From Manduca sexta (taxonomy: Eukaryota > Arthropoda > Insecta > Lepidoptera > Sphingidae), in NCBI RefSeq assembly GCF_014839805.1, contig NC_051139.1:4526001-4590000 (forward strand): 64,000 nucleotides of DNA. The letters run 5' to 3'. Below the pieces are notes generated by a model. That model saw only the letters and a program-made list of their open reading frames with translations, was not told the DNA's origin and searched no databases. Both the position numbers and the translations under genes were made by a program. Shown piece after piece: positions 35,550 to 46,954 of the stretch; within the stretch, counting starts at the first letter, position 1, and every line of letters starts with the position of its first letter.

Positions 35550-35625
35550 AACGGAATTCACATGGCGGAAAGTGGGTGCATTAGTTATGCCTTTGCCTAC
35601 TCCATTGGGGATAAAAGTCGTGTGT
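35550..35625 (+). repeat. SINE fragment, 3' part only
   Basis: CGGAATTCACATGGCGGAAAG, GTGGGTGCATTAGTTATGCC and TTGGGGATAAAAGTCGTGTG match the tail third of the SINE family. The tRNA-related head is missing, so it is 5'-truncated. Confidence 0.65.
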
Positions 35626-35768
35626 GTGCACAATACGAAAAAAAAAAGGCAATTGAAGTACGCACATCAGAAAATTTCTGACTTCGCAAATTGTTTTAAT
35701 TTTTATTGTTCTTCCTAAACCGTGTTGTTCTAAATCGTTTACTGAGTTTGTTTCGGAATAAAACACTC

Positions 35769-35910
35769 AAATAAATTCCACTGAGTAGAGAAAATACCCT
35801 CATTTTATCATTTACTGACTACGATGCAGAAAATCAGCAAAATAAATTCTACCGTGTAGAGAATTATATCCTCATTTCATCCTTTAGCAAACATCTAAGA
35901 ATTCTAACAA
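35769..35910. repeat. Diverged tandem duplication, 71-bp period
   Basis: CAAATAAATTCCACTGAGTAG and CAAAATAAATTCTACCGTGTAG start two copies, each followed by a TACCCTCATTTTATC-like block. About 71 bp apart. Confidence 0.55.
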
Positions 35911-35976
35911 CAATAAAGTAAAAACTAGTTATAATCTATACAATTATGATACAGGATTTTTCCAAACGACATACAG

Positions 35977-36034
35977 TACCAATTGAAGTGGGCTATAGTG
36001 AACGGAGCGGGCGGCCTCGGTTCGACCGCGCCTT
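35977..36034 (+). other. Candidate internal coding exon D
   Basis: Follows ACGACATACAG and encodes YQLKWAIVNGAGGLGSTAP in a GC-rich patch, up to donor GTAAGG at 36035. Ends with one base of a split codon. An alternative acceptor would start it at 35955. A second plus-strand frame is also open, which lowers confidence. Confidence 0.2.
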
Positions 36035-36229
36035 GTAAGGGCTCAGTTGCGACGCGGAAACGATTGCATTGAGCAAAATAGAGCAAAACATATTGATTGA
36101 TGAAGTGAGGTAGGTGTTTTGAATTTGAACAGTTGAATTGCACTTTATAATGATATGCATTAGTAAAGGATATAGGTATTCGGGACGGCATCTTACGACT
36201 TTTTTATTAAGTTTTCCTAATCTATGCTA

Positions 36230-36375
36230 AAATATGAAACTGAATAGTTTGTTTGATCGCGCTAATCTCAGGAACTAATAAACCGATTTTGAATTTGTTT
36301 TCACTTATAGGAAGCTACATTACTCCTGAATACTATAGGCTGGAGTCACGAGCAAAAGCTATCATTGCATAAAAT
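36230..36375 (-). repeat. RTE-like repeat fragment
   Basis: GAATAGTTTGTTTGATCGCG, CTAATCTCAGGAACTA, ATTACTCCTGAATACTATAG and CACGAGCAAAAGCTAT follow the family order. Internally deleted. Confidence 0.6.
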
Positions 36376-36699
36376 ACTCATTTCATTAAGAAACTAGATG
36401 AGTGAAGGTGTCCTATTGGGATCATACACCAATAGTAAAGTCTCATAGTTCCGTGCCTATGTTCATAGTGGATTCGATAGCGAATACTACTTGAAAACCC
36501 AAAAGTGTTAATTATAGTAAACTAACACTAAACACGTGAATTTAATATGCCAGGATGTCGCTTAGTGCATAATTAAAATGAATATGCCATTTACTGCCCT
36601 ATTACAAGGCTTGAGACACTAAATCCCCATATTAGTCAGCATCCTAAAGTAAAACCAATATTTATATAAACACTTAAATTACCTTCGCAAGGCCTCTAC

Positions 36700-36707
36700 T
36701 GACGTCA
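36700..36707. promoter_or_regulatory. Full palindromic CRE
   Basis: TGACGTCA, the consensus CREB/ATF site, 29 bp upstream of candidate exon E. Motif-only evidence. Confidence 0.25.
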
Positions 36708-36735
36708 GAGTAACCTGCAACTTCCTCACATTAAG

Positions 36736-36866
36736 ATCCTGTAGTTACCAACACGCGGAGTGAAAGGGTTGGAATTAGATCGCGACCTTGGTTTGGATCG
36801 AACAGCTTCCGCGTTCCCGACCCGGGCGGAGGAAAAAATAAATTGCACATTTTATTATCTTATTAG
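36736..36866 (+). other. Candidate terminal coding exon E
   Basis: A pyrimidine-rich acceptor ACTTCCTCACATTAAG precedes an open GC-rich frame (RPWFGSNSFRVPDPGGG) ending in TAG at 36864-36866. Two bases precede the first full codon, complementing exon D. AATAAA overlaps the frame at 36836-36841. No recognised family. Confidence 0.2.
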
Positions 36867-36934
36867 GTTAACAAATATAACTTTATTATGAAAATGAAAT
36901 TACTGCCAATAACACTACAACTATATGGAGTGGA

Positions 36935-37080
36935 CGTCCACGTAAGTCTGCCGCGTTCCGGGATCAGCCTGTGTATATTCGTATAACAGGCCGGCATAAT
37001 TGTGTCGACTGTCGAGGGTTAATCATCTCTCGTCAGTCGACAATCTATTGGACTACATTCGACTTACTAATTCTGGTAAT
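36935..37080 (-). repeat. Interspersed repeat family A, copy 2
   Basis: CACGTAAGTCTGCCGCGTTCC, GGGATCAGCCTGTGTATAT, CAGGCCGGCATAATTGTG, TCTCTCGTCAGTCGACA as in the other four copies. Shorter. Confidence 0.72.
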
Positions 37081-37769
37081 TAGAAATTGTACCACTTCGG
37101 AAATAATATTCTTACAAAACTTTAATATTAATAAAATGTAATCATTACGCTTCTAAACTGTCTCCTATAATATTATGTACATCAATCACATCATTTCCTA
37201 CTGTGGGACGCGTACGGGCTGGCAATGAATTACCTTCATGACTCATATTGCAGATAGGTAGTGCGAAAACTTTCACATCACACTTAGATTATCATTAGTA
37301 TCGACAGTAGAGATTAAAAATAAAATTAATATAATACCAAACACAGGCAAACTCTATTACTGTTTCTGCGAAATTTATTTTAAAAATAGCAATAAATAAA
37401 TTCAATACAAATAAAAAATTACATTAACGATTTACGTTTTCAACCATACCAAATAAGTTTTATATCACGAAATTTTAATTACCTGAAACAAAAAAAAATA
37501 ATGAGTCTTGGTACAAAGATGTTGACATTAGTAAGTAGGCTGTGGTATAATTATTCTCGAAGCGTGCCCTTGCAACAATCGGCCTTTCCACGCGACGTAA
37601 CAGCGGCGACGCCGACATACTAATAAAATAACAGTTCTTATCCTCGTTTTTGATTAGTTTTTAACAACGAAATTCAAGATAAGTTCAGGGTAATACAAAT
37701 CCTTGACCAACAGATGTAAAAGATTTATATACATCAATATACTAAGAAGACACTGATAAGAAAGTACCA
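37081..37769. other. AT-rich, nothing recognised
   Basis: A short GC patch at 37560-37615 has no recognisable content. Confidence 0.4.
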
Positions 37770-37976
37770 TGGAGCAAAATACACAAGTAGGCAAGGTGTT
37801 AAATCCCGCCATACTGGCCCACGTAAGTATGTCGCGTTCCGGGATCAGCTTGTGTAAATACGGCTTCATTAGGCCGGCATAATTGTGTCCACTGTCGTGG
37901 AGTAATCATCTCTCGTCAGTCGTCATTAAACCCCACTTCACTTACCAGTTGCATTGAGATGATTCCCGGGCCCATA
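37770..37976 (-). repeat. Interspersed repeat family A, copy 3
   Basis: TACTGGCCCACGTAAGTATG, GCGTTCCGGGATCAGCTTG, GGCCGGCATAATTGTG, ATCATCTCTCGTCAGTC and a CCCACTTCACTTACCAG end. Same orientation as copy 2, 0.8 kb away. Confidence 0.75.
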
Positions 37977-37986
37977 TAAAAAAAAA

Positions 37987-38226
37987 TTGTATCAACAAAG
38001 GTTTACGTCACTTGCAGATTACCAATATATATTTGTTTCGCTACATGCCTCTTCAGCTATAGAAACAAGACAACTTTTCGATACACTACGCACTTCGGTA
38101 CCAACGCTTTGTCTTAAATCTGCGCCAAACAACAACATTATACTTCCATCAGTAAAAACAGCACAATTAAGTGCAAAGAAAGAAATCAATACCATAAAGC
38201 TGTTTGTACACGCTTGGCGCTTATAA
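37987..38226 (+). other. Unidentified coding-like open frame
   Basis: Eighty codons ending in TAA, with varied codon use and ordinary protein composition (for example HASSAIETRQLFDTLRTSV). It lacks an ATG and directly follows a family A repeat. Could be an exon, a relic of a retroelement, or chance. Confidence 0.18.
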
Positions 38227-38814
38227 TCAAGCCCTGATAATATGGTGTTGTATGCTAATATTGTAATACATTATAATCGTAACATAAATAAGTGGCCAAA
38301 CATAAACCTCGAGTGTAATAGTCAAGTAGGACAACGTGTTTTAAAGAATAATTGTTATAATTATCTCCAACGATATATGTGATCGGTTGAGTTGTCGTTT
38401 ATTGTGTGAAAATGTACATGCAAATACTAAACAGTGATGTAATCACGCCTATTACATTTTATATAATTTATTCGTGTATCGTATAACGTTTATGTATGAC
38501 GTGGTCTACTTCTGACAACTATTTGAATTGACATGGCATACAAATATAATCTGGCTGTATTATACAGTGGGTAATGGTCTAGTTTTCCATATTAAACAAA
38601 TGTCTGGGCTTTAAAACTGAAAGAAATGTAAATTCGAGACTTTAATTGATTATATATCTTGGATTATTTTTTTACAATTAACCGAAATCCATTTTTGCAC
38701 GATTACAATCTTTGTCTTCTTTGACATATTTGTCATTTTTTTTAACAAAAAAGTAACAACTTAACTCAAAATTTGTGACACTATAAAACGCACTTTCATT
38801 TATATTATAAAACT
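38227..38814. other. AT-rich, nothing recognised
   Basis: No supported feature. Confidence 0.4.
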
Positions 38815-39025
38815 AATATTACAAAGAGAAAAATATGTAAGTTTGTTTGTAGGTTTGCAGGGCCAAATCTATGGCACTACTGAACCGATTTTAAAAATTC
38901 TTTCACTAATGGAATACTACATTACTCCTGAATGCTATAGGCTACTTTTATTCCAGGAAAATATAAAACAGGACTTTAACACGGCAAAACTTTCTCACGC
39001 GGGCGCAGTCGCTGGCAAATCTAGA
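38815..39025 (-). repeat. RTE-like repeat
   Basis: TAATATTACAAAGAGAAAAAT, CACTACTGAACCGATTTTAA, CTGAATGCTATAGGCTACTT and CTTTCTCACGCGGGCGCAG in family order. The coding frame across it is incidental. Confidence 0.68.
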
Positions 39026-39369
39026 CATAAAATAAAAATGTATACACGCCTTAAGTGAACGCCATGCGCTAATAAACGTAATTATCTTGCATAATAGCTC
39101 GTGATTTATAAAGTCAATTTCCAAACCGGTCGCCACCGACCTTGTAAAGTAACAGTAGGTGCCCGCGAGCCGTCATCCGGATTTATATGAAAAATTAATC
39201 AAAGTAGATAAGATTACGACGTCTTAGTTTCTTCCGGAACATATTTCCATACGTTGTGACTTCGTAGGTTCTCATAGTCGATGGCTCCTAAGTAAACTGT
39301 CGTATATGAAAAAATAGCGATGTTCACTTTTTTAACGTTTCGCTACGTAGATACTGTTTACTACCACGT
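39026..39369. other. Nothing recognised
   Basis: Mixed-composition spacer between two repeats. Confidence 0.35.
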
Positions 39370-39575
39370 TTAAGGCACGTAAAGCCGTTGGTCCTGCGCC
39401 TGATCCCTCTCCGTTAATGTCGGCTTGCCGTCTCACCGAACTATGAGAGTGAAGGAACAGAGAGTGCTTGTGTACTGCGCACACACTTGTGCACTATAAT
39501 ATATGCTGCGTATCTGGCTGATGTTCTTTGAGATTGGTCGCCGTGGTCGAAATTCGGCTAGGAGGAGGTTTACTG
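39370..39575 (+). repeat. Interspersed repeat family I, copy 2
   Basis: GGCACGTAAAGCCGTTGGTC, TGAGAGTGAAGGAACAGAGA, GCACACACTTGTGCACTATA and GTCGAAATTCGGCTAGGAGG. Longer than the 30535 copy. Resembles a common lepidopteran LINE 3' end (from memory). Confidence 0.7.
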
Positions 39576-41473
39576 TTTACTACCATAACACATTAAAAAA
39601 AGTTAATAAATGATTGTTAATGAAGTGTTTTTTCGTTTAACTTTTGAATCAAATGGGTTTGGTAGTGAATTACGTAATTTTTCCAGATACGATAGTTTAC
39701 TTAGAAAAAGAATAAGAATTTTCTAGAAGACAAATATGTAGTTTCAATAATATAACTCAACGTCAAAATTACCCTGTATACATGATAATTCCAGATATTT
39801 CTACTATTTATGAACAGTTATAGCCCTTACAATAAGGCGAGCAATTTACTATATTTTAATTGTATAGAAAGTAAGGTAATACGCAATAAGATGTTAAAAT
39901 TACGCAAAGCACTGAACTAATTGGATTACGCATAGCTATTGAGGTATAAACGCAACAGTGGAAGTTATTGTAAGCTTTATGACAGTCACTTATCTTTGCC
40001 TTCCGTGTCTTTAGTCTTTAAATAGTTTAATTACCTAATTAAAATTCCAAAAGTCGAATAACTGGCACGCATTATTTTCTTTGTGTTTATGTGACGCAAT
40101 TTTATTATTTAATATTATATAATTTCAAATATGTAATAATTTTATATAGAGGTCTCTTTTGTTACCAAACCTGCTTGAGGTATAATTTAACGTAAAATCA
40201 TGCACTGCGAAGTCCTTAGTTCAATAAAAAAGTGGAACATTTAATTATTTTTTGGTATTCAAAGGGTAATTCATGATGATGTCTGAACAAATGCTTATGG
40301 TCGAATAATATAACGCGAACAAATACAAAAGTCAAGCTTCCAAATAAATGGTAAACAAAAGGGAGCATTCAGCATTAACTGTTTTATAACTGGCAGATAA
40401 CATTTATTTGAAAATATAGAAACAGTCACTTAATCTATGCGTGGTAGAGTCCAATTTAAAAACGGAGAAAACTCTCATAAAAGCCTTCAGTCAAAACTCG
40501 ACCTAAAAACCGTACATTTTCATATTATAATGCATATCTATCCTAATATCACACGTTGTAATGGAGTTTCTTAAGGAAAGTACTTTGCAACAAAATTCGT
40601 GACAAATAAATTCTCTTATACCTATGAAATTTCTTATAACAATGACTTTAAACAACGTTGTCACGAAGGCGTTATACTAAGACATGCCTTACTGTAATAT
40701 TTAGATACAAATTGGTACTGACCACAGCAATTATGCCATCAATTACAATTGTACATTATTTTTAACGTTACTCGGAAAATATAATGCAACACGTTATTTT
40801 ACAACGTACTTATATTTCAACTCAACCTCATACGGCCCAGAAATCTCCTATATAAAAAAAATCTTAAAATTTACTGATATAAATCAATTTGGAAGATTAC
40901 ATCATAGTCATGGTAGTTAAAAATTAATTTCACAAATAAAACAGATTTTCTAGATGTTAACAATTTTAACGCTTTTTGCCTTCTGTGTTCACAGATTACG
41001 TTCCGAAATACTTCACTTGATTTTCCTTATTACGGTGACTTGGTATCATATCAACGTAAATATCAAATAGTTAGGTAACCGTGTTACTACACCCAATGGC
41101 TTTCACATAACGCATACATTGCAATGGCAATAAGTATAGAATTATTCTACCATAAACTATTAGTAACGTTTTGTTTGGAGTTAACTTAAAATACACAAAA
41201 TATATCAACCGTTGACATACTAATTGCCTTAAGCAATATTTATATTTATTTAGTATCGTTAAATTTTTCTCCTTTTTTATAACCTAGTACAAACGTTTAA
41301 AAGATAGTTTAACGTACTACCTATTAAGCATGCTGTGCCTACATGTTAGGTTACAATCATAGTGCAACCATTCTTCGTCAATAGTACTTAATGCATATTA
41401 TGTTGTTTGTTTCCATTTATACAGAACAAATAAATAAAAAAAGTCGCGTAACTCAATTAGCCTGACAGCGTTG
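39576..41473. other. AT-rich, nothing recognised
   Basis: About 1.9 kb with no supported gene, RNA or shared repeat. Confidence 0.45.
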
Positions 41474-41600
41474 GTATGTTTTTTTTTTAATTTCAGTTAA
41501 ATGATGAGAAGAGTTTGCCGCTCGCATCATAGTAAGCGATGCGACCGTCCATAAACAGAAGTATTATCATACAGAACTTTAATTTCAAAATACTGCGTGG
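41474..41600 (-). repeat. Interspersed repeat family E, tail fragment
   Basis: Poly-T, then GTTTGCCGCTCGCATCATAG, TAAGCGATGCGACCGTCCAT and AAACAGAAG: a diverged reverse-oriented tail like 2347-2452. ATTGCGCTCATCACCCC follows. Confidence 0.55.
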
Positions 41601-42941
41601 CACTCCATTGCGCTCATCACCCCTAAAACAAAATGATCTCTTATAATTAAAATACATTCCATAATAATTTTTAATCCGTCAGGATTTAGGCATTCCCTGA
41701 TATAAATAAACCATTAATTTAATTAATTAAATGACCCTTATTCCGAAACTCCATTAATAACGAGAAATATGACCAGTGGAAACCAGATGGTGGATTCATT
41801 AAACCTGTACCCACAGCTATAAAATGTTAAAATATGCACAGACGGACCTTGTGTCGATTTTTTTAATATGAGCGAATATTTCTTTGCAGTGCCGATCGTT
41901 GGCACAACTGATTGTTATGTAAAACTGATATAATGCATTTCGGTGTGCAATATATCTTTATTGGCCTACAAATCTTTGTAGTGCGTGTGTCTCTGAACAT
42001 TTTATTTGCATGAATTTTTGCGCTTTTCGGTCTTGTTAAAATTTTGACTATGTTTGGATGTTTGTTATAATAAACGTATAGTTTTGAAGGAAATTGAAAA
42101 TATACAAGGTTTTTCAAGAGGTTAGTTATGGGACCTAATAACATCTACGTTCAAGTAGAACCAGGGCTCAACGATTATTACAACAGTAAACAGAATTTTA
42201 CGTTAATGTATGTAATTAACAATTCGCATTTCTGTACTGCAAATAAATAGAATATATAATGTTTTATTTAATAAATTATGCTTACCATCAAAATATGTAC
42301 AGGTTATATTTTTATATTACGCGTTGTCATTACAAAGCTCAAACATACTGTTAAAAAGTAATTACTATAACTTTATTTATGTACGTAACTATACGTAGAC
42401 AAGTAATTTGCGATAATGTATGAGATAGTATTATTTATGTAGAGACAGCCAATAAATTTTCTTTAAAAAAACTTATATGGCCGTACGAGTACTTTTAATA
42501 CCAATTAATTTTGTCTGATCCAGTTTGCCATTTGGATCGTAAATCAAGTATTAACCGACAAGGCTATAAAAATATTTATAGTGATTAACAATTCGTATGT
42601 ACAAACTAGCTGTTGAACAGGATTCCTCCTGCGCGAAAAAGATTTTCTGGGATAATAGTCCAGATTTATATATTCTCAGGATAAAATTAAGCCTATACTT
42701 TAAGTTAGACCTATAGCAATAAATCGATGAAACTGCATTCCATTCCATGCAATAGTTTTTCCTTGATGCGAGTGCAAATATACACACAAAATTAAAAAAC
42801 AAATTTTGGCTTCCGTCGCTTTAATAAAGACCCAAATATTAATTTGACTTTAAAACTATAATATACAGACATCGCCCTATCACAATTTTATTACACAACT
42901 ATCAAACTGATAAAACAAATTACAAAGAAATGACTTAACAG
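41601..42941. other. AT-rich, nothing recognised
   Basis: Minus-strand frames at 41863-42144 and 42551-42802 are low-complexity and unconvincing. Confidence 0.4.
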
Positions 42942-43166
42942 TACCCAAGCGAGACTCTACCACAAGACATTGAACCGTTTACATAATAGACACTCAACAC
43001 GTAAACCACGAAGGCTGGTCCTGAACAGTATCGTACCCTTGTCGGTAAATTTCCAATCTCACCACGGAAGAGTGATATCGAGATACACTAGTGAAAATAA
43101 ATTCCAAGCGTTCACGAACGATGCGGAAAGCGGAGAGATCCGACCGACGAGCGAATATACACTGGA
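42942..43166 (+). other. Candidate coding exon or retroelement coding relic F
   Basis: After an acceptor-like GACTTAACAG the frame is open with strong purine-first codon bias and raised GC. It encodes about 75 residues including RRLVLNSIVPLSVNFQ and FQAFTNDAESGEIRPTSEY. Its end runs into the 92-bp tandem duplication at 43157, next to a weak donor GTGGTAAAA. No family recognised; a decayed mobile-element frame is as likely as a host exon. Confidence 0.28.
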
Positions 43167-43345
43167 TGTGGTAAAATTAAATATTTATCTATCTATACAT
43201 ACAGGGTCATTAAAATAAAACTATTTTACGGATTTATCGCGGTTTTCAATACACTGGATGTGGTAAAATTAAATATTTTATACCTATATATACATACGCG
43301 GTTATTAGAATAAAACTATTGTATGGGTTTTATCACGGTTTTTTA
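43157..43345. repeat. Two-copy tandem repeat, 92-bp period, with inverted family G tail
   Basis: ATACACTGGATGTGGTAAAA begins both units (43157 and 43249). Each unit ends with TTAAAATAAAACTATTTTACG or a close variant plus CGGTTTT, the reverse complement of the family G tail. Confidence 0.75.
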
Positions 43346-44274
43346 TATTATAATTTTCTCTTGACTTTTCAAAGACCTTTGTGATCACGGGGCGACCTGT
43401 TGTTGGTCATCAGAAAAGTCAACGTTGTACCTACATTATACAATTTATTAAATTTTACCTCTTGGTGGTCCGATCTACGCAGTATGAGCTTACAGTATCT
43501 TGAAGTCTGACAGGAAAATAAAGTTTAAGAAAATATCTCTATAGCTATTTAAAATAATAATTATCAATATTTTAATCCCATATCCAGTGTCAGTAACTTC
43601 ATGTCATAATATCTTCAAGTGATTCGCATTACAGCTATAATTAAACGTGAAGATAGATTCAACCACGCATTGTAATGCGGAAAAGTAAATTGAATGAAAT
43701 AGAAAATTGGAATGAAGTGTTTCTCTTCCTCGTATTTCACAGTACTGTGTTTGTAAAATTAACATAATAATAATTATTTTTAGTAAACAGGCTAAAATCT
43801 CAGATCTTCATCCTACTTAAGAATTACTAATATAGACCTCAAAATATTTACTATAAGTTCGGTCAATTTTTCATTACAATGGTAAAAATCCAAGAGTAAA
43901 TCACAATCATTTTATTTCTCAACCAATAAATCAAACACGGTCATATTGTACAGTTCATACTTTTAAAGATATAACAACATTACGATAATTCGAAGTATAA
44001 AGCTAGCATTAAGCTCAATTTTCTCAGTAAATGGCCTTTGCGCCGCAGACACAGTGTTGCGCCACACCGACCACCGACACCAAGGGATCATAGACTAACG
44101 ATACGGCCTAGCTTGGACTAGATTTATCGATAAAATTTGTAACAAATACCAAACTTTTTTATCCCAAGACGTTTTTTAAAAACTGCTCGCTGATAACTTG
44201 ACTAGTCCACTTATTCACTAGCACCGGTCTTTCAGACCTTTTAATTATTTAAATAACCATACTGAAGGCAACCT
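43346..44274. other. AT-rich, nothing recognised
   Basis: An inverted pair CTTGACTTTTC / GAAAAGTCAACG flanks 43371-43430. Otherwise nothing supported. Confidence 0.35.
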
Positions 44275-44430
44275 TCTTCACCGTTTCAGCCGGGAATCGT
44301 CCCCTGCTGAACATAGGCCTCCTCCATTGAGCGCCATAGGGACCGGTTCTGGGCCGCCCTCATCTATCGGACTCATCGAAGGCAACCCTCTTACGGGCTA
44401 CGACACTCGGCTCAAGATGGCCTCTGGGAG
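44275..44430 (+). repeat. LINE-derived fragment
   Basis: GAATCGTCCCCTGCTGAACA, TAGGCCTCCTCCATTGAGCG, CCGGTTCTGGGCCGCCCTCA is a GC-rich block seen in many lepidopteran non-LTR elements (from memory). Single fragment here; no intact frame. Confidence 0.5.
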
Positions 44431-45344
44431 AAGATGGAAACATCAACAATTAAGGATTCTTACACTATTTCCTGTCATATATTTGATAGTAGTTCTGTTA
44501 TCATTAAAACCAATGACAGTTGTTTCGCCCATTGACAGATTTGGAACACTAACCCTTAGACAGACTCTAGACTGAGCCGTGAACGCGACTCTTTGAATCA
44601 TATAGTTCTGCTGTATTACCGATTTTAAGGTTTTTATTGACAATTCAATATTAATATTGAGAACGTTTAGAGCACTCTTGAAGACCTGGTTTAGGATTTA
44701 CGTCTTTCGACTGTAACAATATTTTACACTTCTTTAATCTTGTTATATAAATAAATCACTATTTCCAAAGATCGTCGAACAGACGGACAAACGACAAGGA
44801 TCTTATTACTGTTATACTGTGCTGATTATGCGCAGGAGTTACGAAAATAACATCGCGGCAATCCGTGTGGTGAAACCGTTTGCCTACTTATGTGTAAAAT
44901 TGAATAGCTAATTCTTGTTTATGTTAAACAGTTTTTGCAGAAGCAATTGCATTAACCTTTTAATAGATTCGGTTTTTAGTTGATTTATAGTACTAATGTA
45001 TTTTATTTAGGCTAAAACAGATGTCCTTGAAGTTCGAATCCTAGGTCTGTGTATATAAATTTTGTTGGGGATACATTTTTACTCTATTATAAAATTCGCC
45101 GGTAATATGACTTCCATTATATAAAGGTCATAATTCCTTGCAAGCTCTAGTTGCGCCTCCACTTAACCCTTCATGGATTAAAGCGTTAATATATTAATAA
45201 GAAAATAACCCATTGACCTTTGTGGCTAATATTGTCATATCAAGTTAAATCCCAATCCACAAATGATTACAATCAAGATGGGTATAACAAGAAAAAAAAC
45301 AAATACAAAAACATAAATAAAGTTATTTTTCGGATTTTATTGAT
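44431..45344. other. AT-rich, nothing recognised
   Basis: No supported feature. Confidence 0.4.
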
Positions 45345-45435
45345 GCACCCGTGACCACAAAAAGCTGCAGTCTTCGAAACGTTGGGAAAAAATTATAATA
45401 TAAAATCTGCAAAATAGTTTCATTTCAATATCTAA
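45345..45435 (+). repeat. Interspersed repeat family G, copy 2
   Basis: GCTGCAGTCTTCGAAACGTT, AATTATAATATAAAATC, GCAAAATAGTTTCATTTCAA and TCTAACATTCGC: collinear with 9755 and 58418. Confidence 0.7.
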
Positions 45436-46164
45436 CATTCGCATAAACAAAAAAAAAACATAAATGAAAAATTGTCCTAATTAATACAAATCATTCCCAA
45501 TTATTTACAAAGTTGTGTAAAGCGATTGCTATTAAGCTACTAAGCACGCTCAGAAACTCGTGACTACACTTTATGCAACAGCCGAAACTACAAAAAAAAA
45601 TAGTAACACTACCCACTTTACATTGTCGTCGACAATTGTTCTTTGTTCTCTTAACAATAAAATTGTTTTTTCTTTGTTGTCTCTTCTTTAAACAGCTTAA
45701 TCATTGAACTGTGCCGAAAGTCTTTACCGATACAGATCTGTTGAAAGGAAATCGATTCTGGCATCTATCTTTATAGACGATGACTACATTGGATCTGTGA
45801 GTAAATATAATACAACTCAAAATATTACCCAACGCACAGCGAACATCTTTGGAATTTTGACACGTATGTCAAACACAATAATTGTTAATTTACTGTTACT
45901 CACCAAAATTGATTTATTATATGGAACTACAACCACATTATATATATTTAAAACATCTCAAATATTATACAAATGTATCTAGCTCTGATATAAAAACTTC
46001 AGATGCAAAAATTAACCTTATTAAAGTAGTTTAAAATTTGTGATGAATAAAATAAACAAAAAGCTTAACATATTTCAATTAGTGTATTATTAATAATATT
46101 GTAGACAAGCAGTCATAATGCAGGGTTCTATTTATTATTTAATAATATTTTTAATGGGATATAT
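45436..46164. other. AT-rich, nothing recognised
   Basis: A 92-codon frame at 45704-45982 is not convincing. Confidence 0.35.
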
Positions 46165-46508
46165 TAATAAAACTAGCTTTTCCCGCGGCTCCGCCCGCGT
46201 TATAAAGTTTTTCAGGCTAAAGTTTTCCGTTATGAAAGTAGTAGTTTCCCGGGACCCTATGTTCTTCCCGGGGTCTCAAACTGTCTCCATACCAAATTTT
46301 ATCTTAATACGTTGGGTAGTTTTTGAGTTCAACACGTTCAGGCAGACAGATGCAGCGGGGGACTTTGTTTTTATAATATATTTTTTAGAACTTTTTAAGA
46401 GGAACAATCCCGTCATACATCATTGTTGCATAACTTTAACCGTTTACGCAGTGCACGCAACGGAAGCTCTCAAAACTAATAAATTGTCCCCGTTTTTGCA
46501 ACATGTTT

Positions 46509-46876
46509 CATTACTGCCGCTCCTATTGGTCATAGCGTGATGATATATAACTAAGAGCACTCCACGAACAAAGTGCTATTCAACACAAAAAAGATTTTTT
46601 AAGTTTGGACCGGTAGTTCCTGAGATTAGCCATTACTGCTCCGCTCCTATTGGGTATAGCGTGATGATATATAGCCTATAGCACTCCACGAACAAAGGGC
46701 TATCCAACACAAAAATAATTTTTCAGTTTGGACCGGTAGTTCCTGAGATCAGCCATTACTGCTCCGCTCCTATTGGGTATAGCGTGATGATATATAGCCT
46801 ATAGCACTCCACGTACAAAGGGCTATCCAACGCAAAAAGAATTTTTCAGTTTGGACCGGTAGTTCCTGAGATTAGC
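46509..46876. repeat. Tandem repeat, three 122-123 bp units
   Basis: Units begin CATTACTG at 46509, 46631 and 46754 and end GGTAGTTCCTGAGAT(T/C)AGC. Units 2 and 3 are nearly identical, unit 1 is more diverged, so the last duplication is younger. Confidence 0.9.
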
Positions 46877-46880
46877 GCGT

Positions 46881-46911
46881 TCAAACAAACAAACAAACAA
46901 ACAAACAAACT
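46881..46911. repeat. (CAAA)n microsatellite
   Basis: About seven CAAA units directly after the tandem array, before ACTCTTCAGC. Confidence 0.9.
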
Positions 46912-46954
46912 CTTCAGCTTTATATAATAGTATAGATTAATTCTAGTCTAGTAG

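Larger units (their letters stand above)
46165..46936 (+). repeat. RTE-like composite repeat with internal tandem array
   Basis: Starts ACTAGCTTTTCCCGCGGCTC and GCCCGCG, passes CGGGGTCTCAAACTGTC and GTAGTTTTTGAGTTCAACAC, then a three-unit tandem array and (CAAA)n. It ends TCTTCAGCTTTATATAATAG. Start and end match other copies (24182; 25200 inverted). The 140-codon frame at 46118-46540 lies in it and is incidental. Confidence 0.78.

Noticed and set aside
35925..36191. 88-codon minus-strand frame
   Set aside because: Shadow of the GC-rich patch at 35977-36034; no start or splice context of its own.
45704..45982. 92-codon frame
   Set aside because: Composition resembles random AT-rich DNA; no supporting signal.
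46118..46540. 140-codon open frame
   Set aside because: It lies across an RTE-like repeat end; the codons read non-coding repeat blocks seen elsewhere in other frames.
46509..46876. Possible CRISPR array
   Set aside because: Units are about 122 bp, directly adjacent with no spacers, and lie in a eukaryotic retroelement.
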